The position numbers and the translations under genes were made by a program. Source: Candidatus Microthrix subdominans (lineage in GTDB: Bacteria; Actinomycetota; Acidimicrobiia; Acidimicrobiales; Microtrichaceae). Taken from it: 64,000 nt of DNA. The stretch's first letter is position 1, and each line of letters starts with the position of its first letter. Shown here one piece after another: positions 17,610 to 26,621 of the stretch. The notes under the pieces were generated by a model. The model ran no database searches. It saw only the letters and a program-made list of their open reading frames with translations, and had not been told where the DNA came from. Where the stretch lies: positions 620,001-684,000 of the forward strand of contig JADJZA010000001.1 of NCBI GenBank assembly GCA_016719385.1, written 5' to 3'.

Positions 17610-19256
17610 ATGGGAACAGCTCGACGAACGCGCAGTATCGCAGCAGTTTTGGCACTGACCCTGAGCGCCGCCGCCTGCGGTGGTGGGGGAGGGGACGCCT
17701 CCAGCGGCGCCGAGGGCGACGGGGACGAGGGCCCACCCCAACGGGGCGGCGAGGTGATCTATGCCCTGGAGGGCGAGACCAACTCGGGCTGGTGCCTTCA
17801 GGAGGCCCAGTTGGCCATCTCGGGCATCCAGGTGGCCCGGGCGATCTACGACACGCTGCTGCAACCCGATGCGTCCGGCGACATGAAGCCGATGCTGGCC
17901 GAGTCGGTCGAGCCGAACGCCACCTTCGACGAGTGGACGATTCTGCTGCGCAAGGGCGTGAAGTTTCACGACGGCACCGACCTGACCGCCGAGGTGGTGA
18001 AGAACAACCTCGACGCTTACAGGGGTCAGTACCCGGCCCGCCAGCCGCTGTTGTTCGTGTTCGTGCTCGACAACATCGACACGGTCGAGGCCACCGACGA
18101 CCTGACGGTCAAGGTGACGACCAAGACCCCGTGGCCGTCCTTTCCCAGCTTTCTGTGGAACGACGGCCGCCTGGGCATCGTCGGGCAGGCCCAGCTGGAC
18201 GACGCCGAAGGCTGCGACGAGAACCTGGTCGGCACCGGTCCGTTCGTGAAGAAGGAGTGGAAGATCAACGACCACTTCACCGCCGAGAAGAACCCCGACT
18301 ACTGGCAGGAGGGCGAGGACGGCAAGCCGCTGCCCTACCTGGACACGATCGAGTTCCGGCCCCAGGCGGAGCTGACCCAGCGCATCGAGGGCATCCAGAC
18401 CGGCACCTACGACGCCGCCCACATCCAGGGGGGCGAGGCCCTCGCCCAGGCCCAGCCGCTGGCCGAGCAGGGGGTGGTCAACCTGGTGGACAACTCGGAC
18501 TACGCCGAGGTGAACTACTTCCTGTTCAACGAGTCGAAGCCGCCGTTCGACAATAAGGACGCCCGGCTTGCGGTCGCCCAGGCACTCGACCCGGAGACGG
18601 CCAACCAGATCCTCAACGACGGACTGCTCGAGGTGGCTTCGGGGCCCTTTGCGCCCGGCACGATGGGGTATCTCAAGGACGCCGGCATGCCGGGCTTCGA
18701 CCTCGCCGCCGCCAAGAAGCACGTGGCCGCGTACGAGAAGGAGGCGGGCAAGAAGCTCAGCTTCACCGTGCCCTATGCGGGCAGCGCTGACGCCCAGGCC
18801 GCCGTCGAGCTGTGGCAGGCCCAGCTGGCAAAGGCCGGCATCGAGATGAAGCTGCAGTCGACCGACCAGTCGGCCGAGATCGACCGTGCCATCTCCGGCG
18901 ACTTCGGCGCCCTGACCTGGCGCAACCACCCGGGCGGCGACCCGGACCTGCAGTACGTCTGGTGGCACACCGGCTCGCCGGTCAACTTCGGTCGCCTCGA
19001 CGACCCCGAGATCGACCGGCTGCTCGAGGAGGGCCGGGTCTCCTCCGACCAGGCGGAGCGCACCAAGATCTACGAGGACCTCAACCGTCAGTTTGCCAAG
19101 GAGGTCCACAACGTCTGGCTCACCTGGACCAAGTGGGGCGTCATCAGCGCGCCGACCGTTCACGGCGTGATGGGCCCTCCGGTCGACGGAAACCCCCCGT
19201 TCCCGGGGTTGGCCACCGGACAGCCGGTTTCGGGCCTGTGGATCGAGCAGGGGTAG
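17610..19256 (+). CDS. ABC transporter substrate-binding lipoprotein, family 5 (copy 1)
   Basis: The 548-residue lipoprotein captures a peptide-like or other ligand outside the membrane for an oligopeptide-type ABC importer. It has a basic start (MGTARRTR), a hydrophobic stretch and a lipobox ending SAAAC, then a glycine/serine linker. The family-5 fold shows VKFHDGTDLTAEVVKNNLDAY, NPDYW and GTGPF. An ATG at 17580 exists, but the ATG at 17610 follows GAGGGG by 6 bases. It is closely related to the copy at 20584 and to the broken copy between them. The gene lies inside the ftsB-DUF501 interval. The ligand is unknown. Confidence 0.9.
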   Translation: MGTARRTRSIAAVLALTLSAAACGGGGGDASSGAEGDGDEGPPQRGGEVIYALEGETNSGWCLQEAQLAISGIQVARAIYDTLLQPDASGDMKPMLAESVEPNATFDEWTILLRKGVKFHDGTDLTAEVVKNNLDAYRGQYPARQPLLFVFVLDNIDTVEATDDLTVKVTTKTPWPSFPSFLWNDGRLGIVGQAQLDDAEGCDENLVGTGPFVKKEWKINDHFTAEKNPDYWQEGEDGKPLPYLDTIEFRPQAELTQRIEGIQTGTYDAAHIQGGEALAQAQPLAEQGVVNLVDNSDYAEVNYFLFNESKPPFDNKDARLAVAQALDPETANQILNDGLLEVASGPFAPGTMGYLKDAGMPGFDLAAAKKHVAAYEKEAGKKLSFTVPYAGSADAQAAVELWQAQLAKAGIEMKLQSTDQSAEIDRAISGDFGALTWRNHPGGDPDLQYVWWHTGSPVNFGRLDDPEIDRLLEEGRVSSDQAERTKIYEDLNRQFAKEVHNVWLTWTKWGVISAPTVHGVMGPPVDGNPPFPGLATGQPVSGLWIEQG

Positions 19257-19277
19257 CCGGTGTCTCGACGCCGGCAC

Positions 19278-20163
19278 ACCCCAACGCGGCGGCCAGGTGA
19301 TCTACGCCGTCGAAAGCGAGACCGCCTCGGGCTGGTGCCTGCCCGAGGCCCAGCTGGCCATCTCGGGCATCCAGGTGGCCCGAGCGATCTACGACACGCT
19401 GGTGCAGCCCGACGCGTCGGCGAGATGGCACCGATGCTGGCCGAGTCGGTCGAGCCGAACGACACCTTCGACTCGTGGACGATTCTGCTGCGCCAGGGCG
19501 TGACGCTTCACGACGGCACCGACCTGACCGCCGAGGTGGTGAAAAACAACCTCGACGCCTACCGGGGAGCCTACGAGGGGCGCAGCTCGCTGTTGTTCCT
19601 GTTCGTGCTCGACAACCATGCGACGAGAACCTGGTTGGCACCGGCCCCTTCGTGAAGACCGAGTGGAAGGTCAACGACCACTTCAGCGCCGAGAAGAACC
19701 CCGACTACTGGCAGGACGGCGAGGACGGCAAGCCGCTGCCGTACCTCGACGAGATCGAGTTTCGGCCCCAGGGAGAGCAGACCCAACGGATCGAAGGCGT
19801 CGCGACCGGCACCTACGACGCCGCCCACATCGAGAACGGCGACGCCATCTCTCAGGCCGAGACCATCGTCGACGAGGGGCTGGCCAACCTGATCACCACC
19901 TTCGACTTTGCCGAGGTTGCCTACCTGTTACTCAACGAGTCCAAGGCGCCCTTCGACAACCTCGATGCACGGCTGGCGGTGGCGTCGGCGCTGGACCGGG
20001 AGGCGCTCAACCAAACCCTCAACCAGGGAAAGACGGAGGTGGCGTCGGGGCCGTTTGCGCCCGGCTCGATGGGCTACGTCGAGGACACCCCCATGCCGCC
20101 GTTCGACCTGTCGGCCGCCAAGAAACACGTTGCGGCCTACGAGCAGGCCACGGGACAGAAGCC
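19278..20163 (+). pseudogene. degraded copy of the substrate-binding protein gene (copy 2)
   Basis: The sequence follows copies 1 and 3 closely but is broken in several ways. It begins inside the mature protein (GGQVIYAVESET), with no start, signal peptide or lipobox. A frame change near 19426 falls where copy 1 reads a longer GCGTCCGGCGAC. About 150 bases are missing after LFVLDN near 19617, and the frame changes again. The third reading frame then runs cleanly from CDENLVGTGPF to AAYEQATGQKP and stops at a poly-G run (20166 onward). Normal continuation of the family is absent. Copy 2 starts about 20 bases after the copy 1 stop, consistent with tandem duplication followed by decay or misassembly. 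Confidence 0.85.
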
Positions 20164-20165
20164 TC

Positions 20166-20202
20166 GGGGGGCCCCCCCGGGGGGGGGGGGGGGGGGGGGG
20201 GG
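20166..20202. repeat. homopolymer block 1: G6-C7-G24
   Basis: Six G (20166-20171), seven C (20172-20178) and twenty-four G (20179-20202) occur exactly where the coding sequence of the broken binding-protein copy stops. Runs of this length are not seen elsewhere in the window except at 20432-20473. They replace about 320 bases of expected coding sequence. Confidence 0.95.
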
Positions 20203-20430
20203 CTCAACCGCCGCTTTGCCGATCAGGCGGGCATCGGTGATCCTGGATCACCTGCGTCCAGATGTGTGGCGTAACCAGGCGCCCCGACCGTTCTGGTGGC
20301 GTGCTGGGCCCCGCAAGGTCGGGGGACGGCGGGGAGCCGATCCCGGGCTCAGCCTTTGCCGGTCAGGCCCGTGTCCGGCCTGGTCCAATGGGTCGCATCA
20401 GCGCGCGACCGTCGGCGTCCGGAACCCAGG
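20203..20430 (+). other. two error-rich copies of the binding-protein 3' region
   Basis: The stretch from 20203 to about 20345 and the stretch from about 20347 to 20430 each align, with many small gaps and substitutions, to the same segment of copy 1 around 19083-19190. Shared landmarks include CTCAACCG followed by TTTGCC, then ATCAGCGCG or CCAGGCGCC, GACCGT and GGCGT. Neither is an open frame of the right kind. This reads like low-quality sequence of one locus placed twice between two G runs rather than like normally evolving DNA. Confidence 0.6.
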
Positions 20431-20431
20431 T

Positions 20432-20474
<43 letters not shown>

Positions 20475-20583
20475 ACGGTTTGCACCTTGCGCCACGAGGT
20501 TTCGCGTATACAGTGCGCCGTGCGGCAGCCGTCACACGGCGTCGGCACTTGGTGGACCGATCGAATGAGTTGGGGGAGCAGGC

Positions 20584-22236
20584 ATGGGAACGTCTCGACG
20601 AACGCGTGGAATCGCAGCGGCACTGGCCATGGGCCTGGTCGCTGCGGCGTGCGGAGGTGGCGGGGACTCGGGGGGCAAGACCGCGAGCGCTCCTGGTGAC
20701 GAGGGCACCCCGGTACCCGGCGGACGGGTGATCTACGCCCTCGAGGCCGAGACCAACGCCGGCTGGTGCCTGCCCGAGGGCCAGCTGGCCATCGCCGGCA
20801 TCCAGGTGGCACGCACGATCTACGACACGCTGGTGCAGCCCGACGAGTCGGGCAAGATGGTGCCGATGCTCGCCGAGTCGATCGAGCCCAACGACGCCTT
20901 CGACGAGTGGACCCTGAAAATCCGTGAGGGCGTGAAGTTTCACGATGGCACCGACCTGACCGCCGAGGTGGTGAAGAACAACCTCGACGCCTACCGGGGC
21001 CAGTACGCAGGGCGCAAGCCGCTGCTGTTCATCTTCGTGCTCGACAACATCGACACGGTGGAGGCCACCGACGCCTCGACGGTGAAGATCACGACCAAGA
21101 AGCCGTGGCCCGCGCTGCCCAGCTTCCTGTTCTCCAGTGGTCGTCTGGGCATCATGGCCCAGGCCCAGCTGGACAACGCCGACAACTGCGACAAGGACCT
21201 GATCGGCACCGGGCCCTTCAAGCTGAAGGACTGGAAGGTCAACGACAAGTTCGTGGCCGACAAGAACCCCGACTATTGGCAGACGGACGCCGACGGCAAC
21301 GCGCTGCCGTACCTGGACGAGATCGAGTACCGGCCGGTGCCCGACACCAACAGCCGAGTCGAGGGTCTCCAGACCGGTCAGTTCGACATCATCCACGCAT
21401 CGGGCGGCGAGGCCGCCCAGCAGCTGGCCCCGCTCGCCGACAGCGGCCAGATCAACGAGATCTCCAACTCGGATGCCGCCGAGGTGAGCTACGGGATGAA
21501 CAACGAGGCGAAGGCGCCGTTCGACAACCTGGACGCCCGCCTGGCCGTCGCCTACGGCGTCGACCGCGAGGAGTTCACCAAGCTGCGCACCGGTGGTCTT
21601 CAGGAGGTCGCCTCCGGCCCGTTTGCGCCGGGCAACATGGGCTACGTCGAGGACACCGGGTTCCCGTCCTACGACGTCGACAAGGCCAAGGAGCACGCAG
21701 CGGCCTACAAGAAGGCGACCGGCAAGGACCTGTCGTTCACCCTCTCCTATGCCAGCGATCCTTCGACCAAGACCAACGCCGAACTGATCCAGAGCCAGCT
21801 GGCCGACGCCGGCATCGACGTCAAGCTGACCTCGACCGACCAGGCCGCGCTGATCGACCGTGCGATCGGCGGCGACTTCCAGATGATGCTGTTCCGCAAC
21901 CATCCGGGCGGCGACCCGGACACGCAGTACGTGTGGTGGCACACGGGTTCGCCGGTGAACTTCGGGAAGATCAACGACCCCGAGATCGACAAGGCGCTCG
22001 ACGAGGGGCGCTCGGAGCCCGACGAGGCGAAGCGGGCCGAGATCTACGAGAACATGAACAAGCGCTTCGCCGAACAGGCCCACAACCTGTGGCTCAACTG
22101 GAGCCTGTGGACCATCGCGTCGGTCCCCGAAGTCCACGGGATCCTCGGGCCGGACCAGAAGGATATGAAGCCCTACACCGGGCTGGCCACCGGCACCCCG
22201 GTCGACGGGATCTGGGTAGAGGGTGGGGGCTCGTGA
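20584..22236 (+). CDS. ABC transporter substrate-binding lipoprotein, family 5 (copy 3)
   Basis: This 550-residue paralog of copy 1 has the same layout: MGTSRRTRG, a hydrophobic signal segment and a lipobox ending VAAAC, a Gly/Ser/Lys linker, then the family-5 substrate-binding fold (GGRVIYALEAETNAGWCLPEG, VKFHDGTDLTAEVVKNN, FRNHPGGDPDTQYVWWHTG, GLATGTPVDGIW). GGGGGAG lies 4 bases upstream of the ATG. It is followed after about 20 bases by the two permease genes, so it is the copy most directly tied to the transporter. Divergence from copy 1 in the middle of the protein suggests a different ligand preference, which is an inference. Confidence 0.92.
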   Translation: MGTSRRTRGIAAALAMGLVAAACGGGGDSGGKTASAPGDEGTPVPGGRVIYALEAETNAGWCLPEGQLAIAGIQVARTIYDTLVQPDESGKMVPMLAESIEPNDAFDEWTLKIREGVKFHDGTDLTAEVVKNNLDAYRGQYAGRKPLLFIFVLDNIDTVEATDASTVKITTKKPWPALPSFLFSSGRLGIMAQAQLDNADNCDKDLIGTGPFKLKDWKVNDKFVADKNPDYWQTDADGNALPYLDEIEYRPVPDTNSRVEGLQTGQFDIIHASGGEAAQQLAPLADSGQINEISNSDAAEVSYGMNNEAKAPFDNLDARLAVAYGVDREEFTKLRTGGLQEVASGPFAPGNMGYVEDTGFPSYDVDKAKEHAAAYKKATGKDLSFTLSYASDPSTKTNAELIQSQLADAGIDVKLTSTDQAALIDRAIGGDFQMMLFRNHPGGDPDTQYVWWHTGSPVNFGKINDPEIDKALDEGRSEPDEAKRAEIYENMNKRFAEQAHNLWLNWSLWTIASVPEVHGILGPDQKDMKPYTGLATGTPVDGIWVEGGGS

Positions 22237-22255
22237 CGACCGAGGAAGGTAGTCG

Positions 22256-23206
22256 GTGAGGTCGTTGCTGCCCCGGCTGGGGCGTCTCGTCGTGGTGCTG
22301 TTCCTGGTGACGCTGTTCGCGTCGCTGCTGGTCAGCTTTCTGCCCGGCGATCCCGCCGCCGTGGTGGCGCCCTTTGCCAGCGATCAGCAACGGGCCGAGA
22401 TCGCCGACGAGCTCGGCATCTCCGATCCGCTGCCGGTGCGCTACGTCAACTGGCTGGGTGGGTTTGTCACCGGCGACCTGGGCAAGACCTACTCGGGCCC
22501 CACGTCGTCCACCGAGGTGTCGACCCAGGTGGCCGACGCCTTGCCGGTCAGCCTGACGCTGATGGTGTATGCCCAGATCATCGCCCTGGGGCTGGCGATC
22601 CCGCTCGGCGTCGCCGCGGCCTACAGGGCGGGCGGCTGGCTGGACCGGGTGATCTCGTCCAGCTCGTTCCTGTTCCTGGCCCTGCCCGCCTTCGTGCTCG
22701 GCTTCATGTTGTCGTACTACGTGCGCTTCAAGATGGGGCTGTTTCGCACCCGCGGCGGGTATGTCCCGCTGTGGGAGGACCCGGTAACCAACTTCCAGTT
22801 CATGTTCCTGCCGGCGGTCAGCCTGGCGCTGGGCCAGGTGGCGATCTACGCCCGGTTGCTGCGGGCCGACATGATCGCCACCCTGCAACAGGACTTCATC
22901 ACGATGGCCCGGGCCAAGGGCATCAGCACGCAGCGCATCCTGTGGCGCCATGCATTGCGGCCCAGCTCGATCACGCTGCTGACCGCAGCCGGCCTCAACA
23001 TCGGCACGCTGATCGGCGGCGCACTCGTGATCGAGGTCGTCTTCCAGCTGCCGGGCATGGGCCTGCTGGCCGCCAGCGCGATCGGTGGTCGCCAGCTGGT
23101 GGCGGTGCAGTCGATCGTGGCGATCTTCGCCGTGCTGTACGTGGCGGTGAACGTGTTCGTCGACCTGGCCTACACCGTCGTCGACCCGAGGATACGACGT
23201 GCCTGA
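22256..23206 (+). CDS. ABC transporter permease, DppB/OppB type
   Basis: The 316-residue inner-membrane permease has a first helix near the N-terminus (VVVLFLVTLFASLLVSFLPG), the family FLPGDPAA segment, five further membrane segments and the cytoplasmic coupling loop MARAKGISTQRILWRHALRPS that docks with an ATPase. The GTG start follows GAGGAAGGT by about 5 bases. It forms one pore half with the next gene, which overlaps it by 8 bases. Together they would import ligands delivered by the upstream binding proteins. Confidence 0.93.
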   Translation: MRSLLPRLGRLVVVLFLVTLFASLLVSFLPGDPAAVVAPFASDQQRAEIADELGISDPLPVRYVNWLGGFVTGDLGKTYSGPTSSTEVSTQVADALPVSLTLMVYAQIIALGLAIPLGVAAAYRAGGWLDRVISSSSFLFLALPAFVLGFMLSYYVRFKMGLFRTRGGYVPLWEDPVTNFQFMFLPAVSLALGQVAIYARLLRADMIATLQQDFITMARAKGISTQRILWRHALRPSSITLLTAAGLNIGTLIGGALVIEVVFQLPGMGLLAASAIGGRQLVAVQSIVAIFAVLYVAVNVFVDLAYTVVDPRIRRA

Positions 23207-24200
23207 GCCAACGCCCTCCGAAATCCCGTCCGCCATCGGCAGCATGCCGGCGGTGCTCACCCCCGGGGCGGTCGTACCCGCACCAGACTTTGGGTTTCCG
23301 TCCGAGGTGGAGGACATCGTTTCACCCGTCAAGAAGCGCCGGTTCGGGCCGGCGGCCATCCTGGCGATGGCCTGGATCGTCTTCGTCGTCGGCGGGGCGA
23401 TCCTTGCCCCCTACCTGCCGATCCCGACGACGACCGAGACGGTCGACATCCCGGTCGACGCCGCCGGCCAGCCCTACTTCGGGCCCAGCCTCAGCCACCC
23501 GTTCGGGCTGGACAAGATCGGCAAGGACGTCTTCAGCCTCACGCTCTACGGGGGCCGGGTCTCGCTGCTGGTCGGGTTCGTCGCCGTGTCGGTCGGCATG
23601 GTGATCGGCGGGACGATGGGCATTTTCGCCGGGTACCTGCGTGGCAAGGTCGATACGGTGTTGTCGATCTTTTTCGATACGTTCCTGGCCATCCCCGCCA
23701 TCATTTTGGCGCTGGCGCTCGTCGCCGCGTTCGACCCTGCCGACCCCGATCTGGTCAACCCCACGCGGCGCATCTTCGTGCTGGCCGGTGCGCTGGGCGT
23801 GGTGTCGATCCCGGTGCTCGGCCGGATCGCGCGCGCCTCGACGCTGGCGGTGGCCGACCGCGAGTTTGTGACGGCGGCCAAGGCGATGGGCGCCAAGCCG
23901 TTGCGGATCATGTGGCGGGAAATCCTGCCCAACGTGCTGCCCTCGATGCTGGTGATCGGGCTGCTCGGCGTCGGCGTCGCCATCGTCGCCGAGGGCGGCC
24001 TGGCCCTGCTGGGGGCCAGCGTGTCCTCGCCGGCCACGTCGTGGGGTTCGATCATCGCCGCCAACCGCAACGCAATCAACCTCGATCAGCCGTGGATCAT
24101 CTTCGGACCGTCGCTGTTCATCTTTTTGACCGTGCTGACGTTGAACTACCTGGGCGACGTGATCCGTCGCCGCTTCGATATTCGCGATTCTGTGTTGTAG
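23199..24200 (+). CDS. ABC transporter permease, DppC/OppC type
   Basis: This 333-residue second permease has an extended cytoplasmic N-terminus (about 50 residues), a first membrane helix (AILAMAWIVFVVGGAILAPYLP), the LSHPFGLDKIGKDVFS segment typical of DppC, and the coupling loop AAKAMGAKPLRIMWREILPN. It overlaps the DppB-type gene by 8 bases, indicating translational coupling. No ATPase gene follows; the next genes are a small membrane protein and DUF501. The energising subunit must therefore be encoded elsewhere or be shared with another transporter. Confidence 0.93.
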   Translation: MPEPTPSEIPSAIGSMPAVLTPGAVVPAPDFGFPSEVEDIVSPVKKRRFGPAAILAMAWIVFVVGGAILAPYLPIPTTTETVDIPVDAAGQPYFGPSLSHPFGLDKIGKDVFSLTLYGGRVSLLVGFVAVSVGMVIGGTMGIFAGYLRGKVDTVLSIFFDTFLAIPAIILALALVAAFDPADPDLVNPTRRIFVLAGALGVVSIPVLGRIARASTLAVADREFVTAAKAMGAKPLRIMWREILPNVLPSMLVIGLLGVGVAIVAEGGLALLGASVSSPATSWGSIIAANRNAINLDQPWIIFGPSLFIFLTVLTLNYLGDVIRRRFDIRDSVL

Positions 24201-24320
24201 CCGCCGAAGGCGGTGCTGTTGTGGCCGTCGGCGGTGACGCAGCCTGATCGCCGGCCCACTCGACGGAGCCCCCGAGCGGGCACGGCCCGGTAGTCTGAGC
24301 CTTCCCGCTTCGGAGTAGAC

Positions 24321-24455
24321 GTGGTTGTTTCAGATCCCGAGTTGATTGCCCCATCGCCGTTGCGGCGGGCCCTGGCAACGTCCGGCGTGCTCGCCGTCGT
24401 CGCGGCGCTCGTGGCCTACTTCGGCCGACGCGACGACCCCACCCCGGCGCCGTGA
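24321..24455 (+). CDS. 44-residue single-pass membrane microprotein
   Basis: This short frame starts with GTG, preceded 5 bases upstream by GGAG, and ends in a TGA that overlaps the GTG of the DUF501 gene (24452). The product has a polar N-terminus with two Arg, one hydrophobic segment (residues about 22-34, SGVLAVVAALVAYF) and an RRDDPTPAP tail. The overlap and ribosome binding site argue for real translation coupled to DUF501. No family is recognised, and it may be an FtsB-neighbour small protein. Confidence 0.5.
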   Translation: MVVSDPELIAPSPLRRALATSGVLAVVAALVAYFGRRDDPTPAP

Positions 24456-24988
24456 CGCCCGAGGTCGACCCCCCCGCCTCTGGCGATGATGTGGCGGCGG
24501 TGGCCGAGCTGCTCGGCCGTCGCCCCCAGGGAGCGTTCGAGGTGGTCGTCCGGCGCCCCGGCGGCACGCCGGCGGTGATCGAAAACGAACCGGTGCTGCC
24601 CGACGGCCGCCCCATGCCCACCCGCTGGTGGCTGGTCGACCCGGACCTCAACCGCAGCGTTGGCACGATCGAGGCCGAGGGCGGGGTGCGACAGGCCGAG
24701 GACGAAGTGGGTGTGGACGCCATGGCAGTGGCCCACAGTCGCTACGAGGCCCTGCGCGACGCCGCCATGCCGGCGGGCCATGGCGGCCCTCGTCCCAGCG
24801 GGGGCGTTGGCGGCACCCGCCGGGGCGGCAAGTGCTTGCACGCCCACCTGGCCTGGTGGTTGGCGGGCGGCGAGGATCCGACGGGCGCCTGGGTGGCCCG
24901 GCGGCTGGTCGAGCGAGGCCGGAGCGTGGAGCTGATCGGCCCGTCCGGCCGGGTCGGCTGGCCCGAACCCATGGAAGGTGAACGATGA
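24452..24988 (+). CDS. DUF501 domain-containing protein
   Basis: The 178-residue product shows the DUF501 signatures: LGRRPQGAFEVVVRR, GTPAVIENEPVL, DGRPMPTRWWLVDP, GGVRQAEDEV, the GHGGPRPSGGVGGTRRGGKCLHAHLAW block and a Gly/Asp-rich C-terminus. The family is widespread in actinobacteria between ftsB and ppx, with unknown function. The GTG start overlaps the stop of the small membrane protein, and its own stop overlaps the ppx ATG, so it sits in a tightly coupled operon. Confidence 0.9.
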   Translation: MTPEVDPPASGDDVAAVAELLGRRPQGAFEVVVRRPGGTPAVIENEPVLPDGRPMPTRWWLVDPDLNRSVGTIEAEGGVRQAEDEVGVDAMAVAHSRYEALRDAAMPAGHGGPRPSGGVGGTRRGGKCLHAHLAWWLAGGEDPTGAWVARRLVERGRSVELIGPSGRVGWPEPMEGER

Positions 24989-25971
24989 GCGAGCGAGCAG
25001 AGACACCCCGTTGCGTCATGGCCGTCGACATCGGCACCAACACGGTCAACACCTGTCTGTTGGTGCCGGACGCGGCGCCGGTTCGGCGCACCTACTACAC
25101 GCACCTGGGCGAGGGGCTCGACGTCCGGGGCTCGTTGTCGGAGGAGGCGATCGGTCGGGCGCTCGCCGTGCTTGGCGAGGTCGCCACCGCCGCTGCGGAC
25201 GCCGGGGCCGACCTGACCGTGGCCACGGCCACCTCGGCCAGCCGCGATGCGGCCAACGGGGCCGAGTTTCTCAAGCGGGCGGGCGCAGTGCTCGGCGCCC
25301 TGCCCCGGGTGATCAGCGGCGACGACGAGGCTTTCCTCACCTTCGAGGGCGCCTTGACGGCGGCGCTCGACCCGGCGGCGGATCGACTGGAGGCCACCCT
25401 CGACGGGCCGGTCCTCGTCGTCGACATCGGTGGCGGGTCGACCGAGCTGGCGGTCGGCACCCTGGCACAGCCCGGTCCCGAACTCACCGCCTCGGTGTCG
25501 TTGCAGATGGGCTCGGTGCGCTTCACCGAGCGGTACCTGCCGAGCGACCCACCCCTGCCCGAGGAGCTGTCCAACTGCCTGTCGGTCGCCGAGGCCACGC
25601 TGGACGAGGCGCTCAGCGACGAGGCGGCACTCGGCGGGGCGGCCACGTTGGTGATCGTCTCCGGCACCGCCGAGACGGTCGGGGCGGTCGAGCTGGGCGG
25701 GTGGGACGAACGGGCGCTGCACGGCCTGCGCCTGTCCAAAGCGCAGGTGGAGGACGTGTTCCGCACGATGGCCACCGAGTCGGCCGACGACCGGCGACAC
25801 AATCCGGGGCTGCCGGCCGAGCGGGTCGACTTCATCGTCGCCGGGTGCTGCATCCTGGTCACGATCATGCGGCGCATGGGCTTCGCCGACTGCGTCGTGT
25901 CGACCGGGTCGGTGCGCGACGCCCTGGCCTCGCGGGCCCTTTCCGGTGACGTGGCCGCCGACAGGGCCTGA
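24985..25971 (+). CDS. ppx: exopolyphosphatase / pppGpp phosphohydrolase family
   Basis: This 328-residue protein belongs to the Ppx/GppA family of the sugar-kinase/actin fold, which trims terminal phosphates from polyphosphate or pppGpp. Visible motifs are the phosphate-1 loop AVDIGTNTVN, TATSASRDAANG, the DDEAFLTFEGAL segment and the phosphate-2 loop VVDIGGGSTELAVG, with PAERVDFIVAG near the C-terminus. The length matches the short actinobacterial type. ATGA overlap with DUF501 indicates co-translation. It completes the conserved eno-ftsB-DUF501-ppx order. Confidence 0.93.
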   Translation: MSERAETPRCVMAVDIGTNTVNTCLLVPDAAPVRRTYYTHLGEGLDVRGSLSEEAIGRALAVLGEVATAAADAGADLTVATATSASRDAANGAEFLKRAGAVLGALPRVISGDDEAFLTFEGALTAALDPAADRLEATLDGPVLVVDIGGGSTELAVGTLAQPGPELTASVSLQMGSVRFTERYLPSDPPLPEELSNCLSVAEATLDEALSDEAALGGAATLVIVSGTAETVGAVELGGWDERALHGLRLSKAQVEDVFRTMATESADDRRHNPGLPAERVDFIVAGCCILVTIMRRMGFADCVVSTGSVRDALASRALSGDVAADRA

Positions 25972-25973
25972 CC

Positions 25974-26600
25974 GTGGCCCGTTGGTCGGTGACCGCCAAG
26001 CGTCGGGGAACCGCGGTGCTCGTCGGTCGGCACGTCACCCTTCGGGTGTTGACCAACCACGATTTCGAGGCCTGGCGCACCGTGCGCCGTCGCTCCGCAG
26101 ATTGGCTGACGCCCTGGGAGCCGATCGTTCCGTCGGGCCAGCTGGACCCGACCGAGGATCGGGGGGCCTTCGCCGCCCGCTGTGCCGCCAGGATGCGCGA
26201 GATCGAGCTGGGCACCGGTTACGGGTTCGGCCTGTTTCACGAGGATGGCTTTGCCGGCGAGGTCAACCTGTCCAACATTCGGCGCGGGCCGGCCCAGACA
26301 GCCCTGCTCGGCTACTGGGTCGATCGGCAGTGCGCCGGGCGGGGGCTGGTGCCCGAGGGCGTGGTGCTCGCGTTGCGTTTCGCGTTCGAGGACCTGGCGT
26401 TGCATCGCGTGGAGGCCGGGGTTTTACCCCGCAACGCCGCCAGCCTGCGGGTGATGGAGAAGCTGGACCTCCCGTGCGAGGGCATCACCCGGGGCATGCT
26501 GGAGATCAACGGCGCCTGGGAGGACCATCAGCGTTTCGCACTGTTGTCTGAGGACTGGGTCGGTCGGCGCGAGGAGTTGCTCAGCACCTGGGTCTGGTGA
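25974..26600 (+). CDS. GNAT N-acetyltransferase, RimJ/RimL-like
   Basis: The 208-residue product has the GNAT core: a first strand (VTLRVLTNHDFEAW), a beta-strand pair (FHEDGFAGEVNLSNI), the acetyl-CoA-binding Q/R-x-x-G-x-G/A motif DRQCAGRGLVPEGV and the C-terminal LHRVEAGVLPRNAASLRVMEKL typical of ribosomal-protein serine/alanine acetyltransferases. The substrate may be the N-terminus of a ribosomal protein, but that is by family analogy. It begins 2 bases after ppx, hence in the same operon, and converges with the enoyl-CoA hydratase gene. Confidence 0.88.
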   Translation: MARWSVTAKRRGTAVLVGRHVTLRVLTNHDFEAWRTVRRRSADWLTPWEPIVPSGQLDPTEDRGAFAARCAARMREIELGTGYGFGLFHEDGFAGEVNLSNIRRGPAQTALLGYWVDRQCAGRGLVPEGVVLALRFAFEDLALHRVEAGVLPRNAASLRVMEKLDLPCEGITRGMLEINGAWEDHQRFALLSEDWVGRREELLSTWVW

Positions 26601-26621
26601 GCGCCCCCTCGGATCGTCGGG

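Noticed and set aside
24201..24320. Additional gene between the DppC-type permease and the microprotein
   Set aside because: The 120 bases hold a possible TAGTCT box and no open frame with a ribosome binding site.
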